Source: Galeruca laticollis
Taxonomy: Eukaryota; Arthropoda; Insecta; Coleoptera; Chrysomelidae
Direction of reading: 5' to 3'
Assembly: GCA_963921935.1 (NCBI GenBank)
Contig: OY998185.1
Span: 59,163,717 to 59,227,716, forward strand
DNA: 64,000 bases
The position numbers were made by a program, and so were the translations under genes. The notes beneath the pieces were generated by a model. It made no database searches. It was not told where the DNA came from and saw only the letters and a list, made by a program, of their open reading frames with translations. Shown here piece by piece: positions 56,741 to 64,000 of this stretch (within the stretch, counting starts at the first letter, position 1; every line of letters starts with the position of its first letter).

Positions 56741-57250
56741 TAAAAAAAGTTTCAACAAGAAATAGAAAAAATCCAACATGGGATATTTGGGGATGCGTAT
56801 CGGGCCGTAATAAAGTCCTACAAGAATTCAACTAGGAGACAAAAAAAGGAGGGGAAAATGCCTTACTGGTGGGACGACAATGTGGAAGAGATGAGAGAGA
56901 ATTGCATAAGAGCAAAAAGAAACATCACTAGGAGTAAAGGGGACGAAGTAAAGAAAAAAGAGTTGAAAGAGGCAAAAAAGGGTTTGAGGAAAGCGATCAT
57001 CAAATCCAAGAGGAGAAAGTGGCATGCAGGTAAAATCCAACATGGGCAATTTGGGGATGCGTATCGGGCCGTAATAAAGTCCTACAAGAACTCAACTAGG
57101 AGACAAAAAAAGGAGGGGAAAATGCCTCACTGGTGGGACGACAATGTGGAAGAGATGAGGGAGAATTGCATAAGAGCAAAAAGAAACTTCACTTCAGAAA
57201 AAATAGTTGAAAGAGGCAAAAAAGGATCTGTTTCCCAAAAAGACAAATAG
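56741..57250 (+). pseudogene. LINE ORF2 linker region with in-frame 264-bp tandem duplication
   Basis: Lysine/arginine-rich region between endonuclease and reverse transcriptase, in the same frame as the second endonuclease fragment. The segment IQHGIFGDAYRAVIKSYKNS followed by EGKMPYWWDDNVEEM occurs twice. The first copy starts at 56771 and the second at 57035, 264 bp (88 codons) apart, so the frame is kept. The copies differ at few sites (ata/caa at 56783/57047, aat/aac in KNS, ccttac/cctcac). Homology of the second copy ends near 57195, where acttcagaaaaaat replaces acatcactaggag. The WWDD motif followed by a basic stretch is typical of this linker in related LINEs. The duplication is probably recent relative to the stops, because the two copies are so alike. 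Confidence 0.8.
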
Positions 57251-57287
57251 AAGAAGGGAAGGAACCAGGAAATGACCGGCCCCCGCA

Positions 57288-57915
57288 GTAAGCAATCTGA
57301 AAACAAGGAAATCCCCAGGGCCAAATGGTCTGCCACCAGAAGTGGTTAAGATGCCGACTGATACTGGAGATGATGAACGGACTCCTGAGCGAGCAGAAGT
57401 TTCCAACTGAATGGAAAGAAGCTAATCTGATTCTACTACTGAAGCCGGGGAAGCAAGTAGAATTGCCAGCGTCCTACAGGCCCATATGTTTATTTAACAC
57501 ACTTGGAAAGCTCTATGATGCCCTAATAAAGAAGATGGAGGAGGCCATGGATACTAGAGGTACGCTAGCAGAAAGGGCAGAATAGCAAGTAGCAGTAAGA
57601 GGTGCTATGTGGCAATGATGTTGGCGATAAAAAATGCGTTCAACACGGCTAACTGGGACCTCATAGTGGATAAGCTAAGACAGGAAAACCTACCTGGTGA
57701 ACATAATAGAGAACTATCTTTCCAACGGGGTTATAAAAGTTTCGGACAAAAGATACATGAGCCTATCCGCAAGAGTTCCCCAGGGATCGGTTCTGGGACC
57801 ACTTTTGTGGAACATCCTGAATAACGGGGTACTGCAGATTGGGTCTGGTGCTGGAATCAACATAATAGCCTATGCAGTTGACTTAGCGGTAGTGGTGGAG
57901 GGAAAAAGGGAATAG
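57288..57915 (+). pseudogene. LINE reverse transcriptase domain, catalytic residues lost
   Basis: Homologous blocks run across at least four frame changes. Block 1 (from 57288) has RKSPGPNGLPPEVVK. Block 2 (from about 57350) has FPTEWKEANLILLLKPGK and SYRPICLFNTLGKLYDAL. Block 3 (from 57609) has LAIKNAFNTANWDLI; the family has Asp at the position that is Ala here, so the first catalytic Asp is gone. Block 4 (from 57697) has INIIENYLSNG-like sequence, VPQGSVLGPLLWNIL and AYAVDLAVVV, where the family has YADD, so one Asp of the metal-binding pair is Val. A stop follows the EGKRE segment at 57913. These changes alone would abolish polymerase activity. The domain is then broken by the hAT-type insertion at 57945 and resumes at 58619. 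Confidence 0.87.
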
Positions 57916-57936
57916 AATGATAAAGATAAAAACCTA

Positions 57937-58625
57937 GTTGGAATTAGTGTTGGGAAATACGGTGATTTTTCGGTAACCGGTGAACGGCGACAGTGATTTC
58001 TAAATCACCGTGATTCTAAACGGTTATTTGAATCACCGCAGTGACTGAATATAAACAACAAATGCAAATCAAAATATAAGACCAGAGCGCGGTAACTGGC
58101 GACGCAAACAAATATATTATTTATGCATCTCTTATCTGTTTATCTTAAAACGCTAAATATTATCCCGATACTTCTCCCCGAAAGAAACAAAATAACTCAC
58201 AAAAAAAAGCGGCACGTTTGCCCTTATGGTATCGGGTCGCATGTTTTTATTTTCTCTTTGACTTGTGGCGCCCGCCACCGCCGATCGATAATATTCTTAT
58301 ATTATCTATACCGACTGCAGCCTTCTCGTTCCGTAAAAGCAAAAGTTTATATTCCTAATACCAACAATAACAGCATATCGGCTTAAATCGCCGTTTTTCC
58401 TTCACATAATATTTGTAAATAACGATATTTTAGATCGATTTTCGATCGGCCCGTTTTTCCAATGCTAGTGTCGATGATCGATGACGCCGATATTGCAGTA
58501 TTCGGTTGAAATTGAATCACCGATAACCGCATCTGCGAAAACTGAATCACCGGTAGCGCCAGTGATTTTACATTCACCGGTGAAATATCGTGGTTACCGA
58601 TATATCGACCAAGACTAGTTAGAAT
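57937..58625. repeat. 8-bp target-site duplication flanking the hAT-type insert
   Basis: gttggaat (57937-57944) lies directly left of the element and gttagaat (58618-58625) directly right of it, with one mismatch. An 8-bp duplication is the length produced by hAT transposases. Removing the insert and one copy of the duplication rejoins the LINE reverse transcriptase. Confidence 0.78.
57945..58617. mobile_element. Non-autonomous hAT-superfamily element (MITE-like), 673 bp
   Basis: The left end reads tagtgttgggaaatacgg. The right end, read inwards on the other strand, starts tagtcttggtcgatatatcg. The 10-bp termini match at 8 positions and resemble hAT ends. The motif tcggtaacc lies 26 bp inside the left end and about 18 bp inside the right end. 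Copies of atcaccg or its complement crowd both sub-terminal regions (57961, about 58003, 58031, 58515, 58545 and 58572), like the binding sites of hAT transposase BED fingers. No transposase is encoded. An 87-codon frame at 58123-58386 has no recognisable domain. Assignment to hAT rests on the ends, the 8-bp duplication and the sub-terminal repeats together. Confidence 0.78.
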
Positions 58626-59120
58626 TAAATGATTTAAAACTAGCCACTGAGGAAACAGAAGCTGCGATAATAAAGGGACCTAGGGATAGAGAAATTAAAT
58701 TGAAGAAAAGTGTAGTAGTGTCCCAAAAAACTGTAAGATATTTGGGAATTACTCTCGACAATAGGTTGACTTTCGGGTGGTGATGCAGAAGGTAGAGGAT
58801 AGGACTTCGGCACTCCGCAAGCTTATGCCCAACAATGGAAGACCGGGGTCAATGAAAAGGCGAATGTTACTGGAGTCCATACATTCGATCCTCCTATGAG
58901 TGTAGCATAATTCTAAAAATGAGACGATACAAGGACTTACTCACACGTGGGCAGAGGAAGCTATTGATTAGGATGTGTGCGGCATATAGGACTGCCTCGA
59001 CAATAGCTTTGGAGTGATTTCAGTACACATCCTAGCAGATGAGAGGGTGAGACGATCCCTAAAAGGGTGCAGACAGGAGGATAAGGAGACAATAAGCGAA
59101 GAAAAGGAAAAAACATTTTA
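58619..59120 (+). pseudogene. LINE ORF2, region downstream of the RT catalytic core, broken
   Basis: Four consecutive fragments in shifting frames. 58619-58783 (54 codons) contains LATEETEAAIIKGP and RYLGITLDNRLTFG. 58780-58899 (39 codons) contains RTSALRKLMPNNGRPGSMKR. 58919-59017 (32 codons) contains RKLLIRMCAAYRTASTIAL. 59019 onwards contains ILADERVRRSLKGCRQEDKE. All are motifs I associate with the thumb and connection part of arthropod R1-type ORF2 proteins (YLGITLD and AYRTxS are the strongest). The first fragment opens just right of the hAT-type insertion and continues the protein interrupted at 57944. There is no start codon; the fragment boundaries are frameshifts and stops. Confidence 0.82.
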
Positions 59121-59123
59121 CTA

Positions 59124-59432
59124 TGGCAGAAAGAGTGGGAGGAGGAAACGGGAAAAGTGTCGTGGACAAGGACACTGATACCGCGGATTGCTAAATGGTA
59201 TAGATGTAAGTATAGAAGGACGAACTACTACTACAAGCAGTTTCTCACGGGGCACGGTTCATATAGAAGATATACCACGGCGATAAAAAAAACAAAGGAC
59301 GAGCGGTGCCGGGTCGTTTGGGAGTGTCCGGTTTTCGAGACAGGCAGATGTAGTCTTCGAGCGATTTTTGGTTCGGAACTGCCGAACTTTTGGAGACGTC
59401 TACGAATAGTGCGGAGATTTTCGAGCAAGTAA
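59124..59432 (+). pseudogene. LINE ORF2 C-terminal region, zinc-knuckle damaged
   Basis: Open for about 103 codons from WQKEWEEETGK at 59124 through WTRTLIPRIAKW, KYRRTNYYYKQFLTGHGSYR and DERCRVVWECPVF to a TAA at 59433. R1-type proteins have a CCHC-type finger after the GHG motif. Here only the outer part survives (ERC then WECP), so the central Cys/His portion seems to have been lost by deletion. Residues after ECPVF are out of register with the family. A further fragment, EIITRMRRRKDG, lies just past the stop, around 59438-59475. Confidence 0.8.
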
Positions 59433-59499
59433 TTGAAATAATAACAAGAATGAGGAGAAGGAAGGATGGAAAAAAGCATCTAACAGGGAAACACACCTG

Positions 59500-59675
59500 C
59501 ACCCATGAAGTTATATTCGCTGAAAATCGTTCCGAGGGTGCTGGAAGATGAAACAGGAAAAGCGGGTGGTTTTTAACTGGTAGGCGATTTGGAGTAGCTC
59601 CTTTAGGGTTGAATCTGCACACCTCGGACTTCTTCCCAGACGTCTTATTGAAGATTTTCCACCCCCGCAAAAAAA
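59500..59675 (+). other. Probable LINE 3' untranslated region and tail
   Basis: Less AT-rich than its surroundings and without a plus-strand ORF. It includes gggtggtttttaactggtag, a central hairpin-like ggagtagctcctttaggg, gacttcttcccagacgtc and ttttccacccccgc, followed by seven A. GGTTTTTA-type sequence and a pyrimidine-rich end are common in R1-clade 3' tails. The end is inferred from the A run and from the start of satellite-related sequence directly after it. Confidence 0.5.
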
Positions 59676-59930
59676 TGCAATGTATACCTCCTTACTTTTC
59701 TACTCTCCTGATACCAAACCAGATTTTACGAAAGTCTCAAAAACCATTTTAGAAAATGATTGCACGTGGTACGTACACCTCCTCGCTATTCTGCGCACCT
59801 GACAGAAAACCAGATTTGACTAAACTCTGACAAACTTAGATTTTAAAAAATAATTGCGCCTGATACTTCCTCGATTTTCTACTCTCCTGGTAACACTTCC
59901 TCGAATTTTCGATTATTTTGCTAATATATC
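59676..59930 (+). repeat. Diverged direct repeats of the half-unit of the 170-bp satellite
   Basis: Three copies in the same orientation at about 59685 (acctccttacttttctac then tctcctgatacc and aaaccagatttta), 59777 (acctcctcgctattctgcgc then acctgacagaaaaccagatt) and 59862 (acttcctcgattttctactc then tcctggtaacacttcctcg). Spacing is about 92 and 85 bp, half of the satellite monomer. Each follows the order of the satellite's left half, including an A-rich end and aataattgcg. None has the inverted right half. Adjacent to the LINE tail. Confidence 0.65.
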
Positions 59931-60505
59931 ACTTAGATAAACCCTACATGGAGCTGTTTAATGATATATGAATAATTTAATAGTTTCAACGTACATTAGG
60001 TTCGTTTTCGCTTGGTTTTTCGAATATAAACATATACGAAAGTAGGTCATTAGAACAAAATATCAAATAAATAACCGACATCTTTAAACCCTGTAACTTT
60101 ATAATCATCGTATAAATATTTTTAAACTAATTTAGGTAAAAATTGTTTATAAAATTTATAAAACACACAAAATTTCGCTACATCTGTTGAAATTTTAACT
60201 AAGTCCAATCAAATTCGTACACAAAATTTCAACAATTCCAACAAAAACAATAAATATTCAGATAACATTTGATAGAAAATTCACATTTAAATTCAGTTCG
60301 ACTCCGTAAAAATGATATTTTGAACCAAATCGGCTAAGGATAATTACTAATTTCTTGATTTATAGGTTCAATCTTCAACACAAACTCATTATGTCGTTGA
60401 ACTAACAAGGTTCTACGACTAGGACACTGTATTGTATCCTTCTATAATGAATGTTCTATAAGGTGTCCTATAAGAAGAGCAGGGTTTTGTTTTTAAGGGG
60501 TGGTA
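59931..60505. other. AT-rich spacer; no gene recognised
   Basis: Only AT-rich sequence, with loosely repeated acacaaaattt motifs near 60160-60235. The stretch tataaggtgtcctataag at about 60459 resembles the complement of tttggacaccctatat at 63259; see the finding on possible mariner ends. Confidence 0.5.
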
Positions 60506-60765
60506 AAATATAGTTTCAAAAATATTGAATTGCAAAAAGTTGATGACGTTTCTAATCATTAGAATCGTCCAAAAAAAATAAATCTAGAAGATACAGAAAT
60601 CTTCACCGAATCATGTAAGAGGACCTTAAAAATTAATTAGGAAATTAAACATATCGCCCGGATGGTGTATAAATGGCTTAACATATTACATAATTTAAAA
60701 ATCCAGTGAAGATACATTGATATCGAAATTGACCGTAGAAGAAAAATTACTTAAAATGGATTAGA

Positions 60766-61128
60766 GGAACGGGGGCAGCTCCGGCACGTGAAAGGATTTT
60801 ATACGGTCCTTCAAAATGATATATGGTCCGCGATATTTATAAATTGGCGGTCCAGCAGTATAAAGTAGAATAATAGATGCATAGATGAAGGAGCCAGCTG
60901 GCCTAGTCGCCTAATTCTTGTGTTGCAGATCGTAGGGTGCGAAGAGGGGAGCGAAGTGAGAAGAGAGGACATGTCAATCGAATAAAAGTTAAATTTTAAT
61001 TTATAACTAATGAGCAATTGTTTGTAATACAAAGATTTCAAAACAAAATAAATTTTTGCTACAATTCTGGTCCCCCTCTGAAATTTCTTAGACTTTCTAT
61101 CCTCCTATGAAGAAAGTTTGCCCACAAC
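60766..61128. mobile_element. 363-bp insertion in a tandem-repeat unit, flanked by a 9-bp direct repeat
   Basis: The unit sequence stops after tggattaga (60757-60765) and resumes at a second tggattaga (61129-61137), continuing as ataaagaaaaatgtatgtag, as in neighbouring units. The 363 bp in between is absent from the other units. It contains a tRNA-like segment in its middle. A duplicated 9 bp that is single in intact units is what a target-site duplication looks like. The class is uncertain: the tRNA-like part suggests a SINE, but it is not at the left end and there is no clear A tail. Confidence 0.6.
60891..60951 (+). other. tRNA-like sequence with A-box and B-box (SINE head or tRNA relic)
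   Basis: ctggcctagtcgcctaattc resembles an RNA polymerase III A box (TGGCNNAGTNG), and 24 bp further on cagatcgtagggtgcgaag resembles a B box (GATCGNGGGTTCGAA) with changes. The same layout is common in tRNA-derived insect SINEs. The B box is damaged, and I cannot fold a complete cloverleaf with matching acceptor arms, so this is not called a tRNA gene. Confidence 0.45.
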
Positions 61129-62351
61129 TGGATTAGAATAAAGAAAAATGTATGTAGAGGGAATTTGATTGAAGAAAAACTTTAAAAATTGATTTTTTTA
61201 ATAAGACGGTATTTTTGCCGGATCGTGTATACACACCTTAATCAGTAAATTTATTTACGTAGATTTTGAAATGTAATTAGAAAATGTCGAAGAACATTTC
61301 GGAAAGTCAAAAAACGTATATAAATAGCTTACATAATTTAGTAATCCAGAGAACATACTAACTGTAGGATATTGGAAAAAATTAGATAAAAATGGATTAG
61401 AGTCAAGAAAAATTTATGTAGATGGAATTTGATTCAAAGGGAACTTGAAAATGAATTTTTTAATCAAACGGTATTTTTGCCGGATCGTGTATACACACCT
61501 TAATCAATAAAACAATGTACGTAGATTTTAAAATGTAATTAGAAAATGTCGAAGAACATTTCGTCGAGTCAAAAAACGTGTATAAATAGCTTACATAATC
61601 TTGAGATCCAGTGAACATACTAACCGTAGGATACTGGAAAAAATTAGATAAAAATGGATTAGAAAAGAAAAATTTATGTAGATGGAATTTGATTCAAAGA
61701 GAACTTAAAAATGAATTTTTAAATCAGAGGGTATTTTTGCCGGATCGTGTAATACACACCTCAATCAATAAAATAACTTGAAAATGAATTTTTTAATCAG
61801 ACGGTATTTTTGCCGGATCGTGTATACACACCTTAATCAATAAAATAATTTACGTATATTTTGAAATGTAATTAGAAAATGTCGAAAAACATTTCGGCAA
61901 GTCAAAAAACGTGTATAACTAGCTTACATAATCAATAGTAGGATATTGGAAAAAGTTGAATAAAAATGAATTAGTAAAGAAAAATTTATGTAGATGGAAT
62001 TTAATTCAAAGGGAACTTAAAAATGAATTTTTTAATCAGACGGTATTTTTGTCGGATCGTGTATACATACCTTAAACAATAAAATATGTAGGTTCGGAAA
62101 TGTAATTAGAAAATGTCGAAGAACCTTTTGAGAAGAGAAAAAAAGAGTATAAGAAATATTACATAATCTAGAATATAAGCAAAAATTAGGTGAAAATGGA
62201 TAAGAGGAAAGAAAAATGTAGATGGAATTTGATTCAAGAATGACTTAAAAATGAATATTTTAATTTGACGGTATTTTTGCCGGATCGAATATACACGCCT
62301 TAAGCAATAAAATAAGTCATGTAGATATCGAAATGTTCTAAAAAATGTCGT

Positions 62352-62410
62352 AAAACGTTGTGGCAAACAAAAAACGTTGTGGCAAAACAAAAAACGTTGT
62401 GGTAAGAGAA
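62352..62410 (+). repeat. Short tandem repeat, 19-20 bp unit, three copies
   Basis: aaaacgttgtggcaaacaa, aaaacgttgtggcaaaacaa and aaaacgttgtggtaagaga follow each other directly. They sit at the position of the aaaaatgtcg motif of the larger unit and close the recognisable end of the 230-262 bp array. Confidence 0.85.
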
Positions 62411-62489
62411 AAAACGTATGTATTTGTTTGAATGTCGGGATAATAGACTGAACAGAACAAAGAACGTATTTAAAAATTGTAATGGGACG

Positions 62490-63275
62490 CTAAAGTAAGG
62501 GATGCAAAAACAGTTAAAGAAGTATGGATTCAGGTCAATATAAAAAAATCGTGTTTACACTTAATTTCAAAGAAATGAAAACCAACTTGTGCGAGAACTG
62601 AAGAAGTCTGATGACTTTAATCGACTAAAATTTGCAAATGAAATGTTGCAAAGGTTCATGAAAGTCGAGAAGATTTTGTTTAGTTTCCTTATGAAAGTAC
62701 ATGTCTAATAAACAAAGTTGTTGTTACCGGGCCAAGGGAAATCCTATCAGAAACATCATAGTGTCAAAGGTCATAGTGTGGGCTGCAATATCAGGAAACA
62801 GCATTATTGATCCATGTTTCCATGATGAGAATCAGTGAGGAGCACTGACTGTAAACAGTGAAACATTATTTACCACAAGAGTTGCAGAAATTTCAAAGGC
62901 ACGACTTCAGAACATGGTTCCAGCGAGACGAGTCCACTTGACAGACTTCTGATATGTCAATTGCTGCTGTAAACTATATATTTTTCAGCAAAGTGATTTG
63001 TTGAAGAGGCGACATTAATTGGCCTCCCAGGAGTCCTGATTTTAGTCCACTTGACTATTTTTTGTGGGGATATGTGAAGAGTAATTTATACGACAACAAA
63101 CTGAGGAATTTGATGGAACTGAAGCAGAATATTAGATCAGAAATGGCGGTAATGTGGCAATAAATCTACGTGCGGGACTAAAAGAGCGCCAGCAGCGACG
63201 ACATAATTTTTGCTAAACAATTTTGTAGTTCAATATCTATTATGAAAATCTTATTTTTGGACACCCTATATATTT
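62490..63275 (+). pseudogene. Tc1/mariner-superfamily transposase pseudogene
   Basis: A DDE transposase of the kind found in many insect genomes, decayed. Three fragments are clear. 62583-62705 (41 codons) has QLVRELKKSDDFNRLKFANE and then EKILFS, where the family continues into the first catalytic Asp (DE motif); here the frame shifts and that Asp is lost. 62701-62952 has NKQSCCYRAKGNP, KVIVWAAISGNSIIDP, FHDENQ and then, after a TGA, ALTVNSET; the QDGAT-type motif with the second Asp is not found. 62954-63163 (70 codons including one TGA) has RGDINWPPRSPDFSPLDYF followed by LWGYVKSNLYDNK and ELKQNIRSEM; the Asp of SPDF is the third acidic site. A trace of the usual C-terminus (DDIIFAK) is at about 63198-63220. 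An inactive relic; the N-terminal helix-turn-helix is not recognisable. Exact family uncertain. Confidence 0.85.
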
Positions 63276-63856
63276 TCCAGTTTTTTATATAATTCATGTT
63301 TGTCGAATATCGCGTACGAATTTGTCGGACATTTTGTAAGCACCATCAATGTTTGACATTTTTTTATATTCATAAATAATTTAACTAGAATTTTTTAGAA
63401 TTATATACAGAAAGGATTATTCGCAATTTAGCGTGTCTAATATATTAAAAAACTAAGTTAAGAAGTTCCTTGACGTACACTCAAGAAAAAAATGGCACAA
63501 TAAATTTAATTTAAATCACATCCCCCGGTGCAGACTTTTTTTTCAGCTGGCAGTTTAAGTTGTGCGCAAATTACAAAACGGGAAAAATAAACTCAAATTT
63601 TCGTTTTGTCATCCATCCTTGTAAGTAAATAAAAGAAAATGTACGGGTTTAGGGTCCGTTTATACAATGCGGTTTCTGCGGGACGTGTAAACTAAGCATT
63701 AGATACTGAATAATTGATATTGAAACATTGAAATTGAAGATTAGATGAATTAAGATGAATATTTATATTGTACACTAACCATAAATATCTCAGACAGTTA
63801 TTGTATATTTTGAAGCTTAAATAGACATATACTTATTTAAATATTGCTTCCAGTAA
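63276..63856. other. AT-rich spacer; no gene recognised
   Basis: Non-coding by inspection. A slightly richer patch near 63515-63690 (cccccggtgcagac, ttagggtccgtttatac, gcgggacgtgtaaac) could be part of a short element, with gtttatac and gtgtaaac as weak inverted ends about 35 bp apart, but the evidence is too thin to call one. Confidence 0.5.
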
Positions 63857-64000
63857 AATATAGTTTCAAAAATATTGAATTCTAATCATCAGAATCGTCA
63901 ATCAAACATAATTCTAGAAGATACCGAATTTACCGGATCGTGTGTGCGGGACTTAAAAATTAGTTAGGAAATGTATCGCGCCCGGCTCGTGTGTAAATAG
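63857..64000 (+). repeat. Second copy of the repeat seen at 60506, running off the window
   Basis: taaaatatagtttcaaaaat is identical at 60506 and 63857. It is followed in both by attgaatt, aatcat-agaatcgtc, tctagaagatac, accttaaaaatta or acttaaaaatta, ttaggaaa, and cgcccgg-tggtgtataaat or cgcccggctcgtgtgtaaat. The second copy also has the ccggatcgtgt motif of the tandem units. Same orientation; the mariner relic lies between the two copies. Confidence 0.75.

Larger units (their letters stand above)
56097..59675 (+). mobile_element. Degenerate non-LTR retrotransposon (R1-clade-like LINE), 5'-truncated, interrupted by a hAT-type element
   Basis: In order along the plus strand there are an apurinic-like endonuclease, a linker, a reverse transcriptase, its thumb/connection region, a C-terminal region and a 3' untranslated tail, as in ORF2 of arthropod R1-clade LINEs. 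Fragments lie in all three frames and are separated by frameshifts and stops. No ORF1 (zinc-knuckle Gag) lies upstream, and the sequence before 56090 is unrelated, so the copy is 5'-truncated at about the start of ORF2, as is usual for target-primed reverse transcription. The 3' end appears to be the short A run after ccacccccgc at about 59663-59675. I found no convincing target duplication for the LINE itself. Clade assignment rests on C-terminal motifs (WTRTLIP, FLTGHGSYRRY) and endonuclease motifs recalled from arthropod R1-type elements, not on a search. It cannot be active. Confidence 0.88.
60506..62410 (+). repeat. Degenerate tandem repeat, unit about 230-262 bp
   Basis: The landmark ggtatttttgccggatcgtg recurs at 61208, 61470, 61730, 61803, 62042 and 62270, with spacings of 262, 260, 73, 239 and 228 bp. 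The 73-bp step is a partial unit. Units share acgtagattttgaaatgtaa, aaaatgtcgaagaacatttcg, tataaatagcttacataatc, aaaaatggattagaa and tatgtagatggaatttgatt. An older copy at about 60506-60765 reads cgcccggatggtgtataaatgg and taaaatggattagagg. Units are clearly more diverged than those of the two large satellites. No coding potential; the minus-strand 94-codon frame across 62106-62390 is low-complexity and hydrophobic and follows the repeat, so it is not called. Confidence 0.82.

Noticed and set aside
58123..58386. 87-codon plus-strand ORF inside the hAT-type element
   Set aside because: No transposase motif (BED finger, hATC) is visible. The element is better explained as non-autonomous.
59231..59670. 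Two minus-strand ORFs of 82 and 141 codons
   Set aside because: They are the antisense shadow of the LINE C-terminal region and 3' tail. They show no domain of their own, while the plus strand matches LINE motifs.
62106..62390. 94-codon hydrophobic minus-strand ORF
   Set aside because: It is the complement of A-rich tandem-repeat units, is low in complexity and lacks any recognisable motif.
63510..63700. Possible short MITE around agggtccgtttatacaatg
   Set aside because: The inverted ends are only 7-8 bp and imperfect, and no target duplication was found.

Overview
The window is eukaryotic, repeat-dominated and AT-rich, and most likely from an insect or another arthropod. No host gene is recognisable. 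The best taxonomic clues are a decayed non-LTR retrotransposon close to the arthropod R1 clade and a decayed Tc1/mariner-superfamily transposase of a type common in insects. I cannot name the species or order from the sequence.

Layout. Positions 1 to about 42.2 kb are one satellite array with a 493-bp monomer, roughly 85 copies. It runs in one orientation up to 34763 and in the opposite orientation from 34764 to about 42228. The array contains several generations of higher-order (multi-monomer) duplications and a few truncated monomers, and it degrades towards its right edge. About 0.8 kb of unassigned sequence follows. A second, unrelated satellite occupies about 43.0-54.1 kb: a 170-bp monomer, about 65 copies, each carrying two inverted arms of about 51 bp, so every monomer could fold into a long hairpin. 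It contains a 2719-bp (16-monomer) duplication. Diverged, half-length relatives of this monomer lie outside the array near 42.5, 54.2, 54.9 and 59.7-59.9 kb, always in direct orientation.

The right-hand 10 kb is a graveyard of transposable elements. From 56097 to about 59675 lies a 5'-truncated R1-clade-like LINE. Its endonuclease, reverse transcriptase and C-terminal region are all recognisable, but it has many stops and frameshifts, an in-frame 264-bp tandem duplication, and loss of catalytic Asp residues in two reverse transcriptase motifs. A 673-bp non-autonomous hAT-type element (57945-58617), with terminal inverted repeats and an 8-bp target duplication, is inserted in the reverse transcriptase. 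From 60.5 to 62.4 kb there is a degenerate tandem repeat with a unit of about 230-262 bp; one copy is split by a 363-bp insertion with a 9-bp direct repeat and a tRNA-like A box/B box. A mariner-type transposase pseudogene follows (62.5-63.2 kb). A further copy of the 60.5-kb repeat runs off the right end.

Nothing here is likely to encode a functional protein. The biology is structural: a satellite domain, probably heterochromatic and possibly pericentromeric (an inference), meeting transposon-rich flanking DNA. The short ORFs within the satellites are by-products of the repeats.
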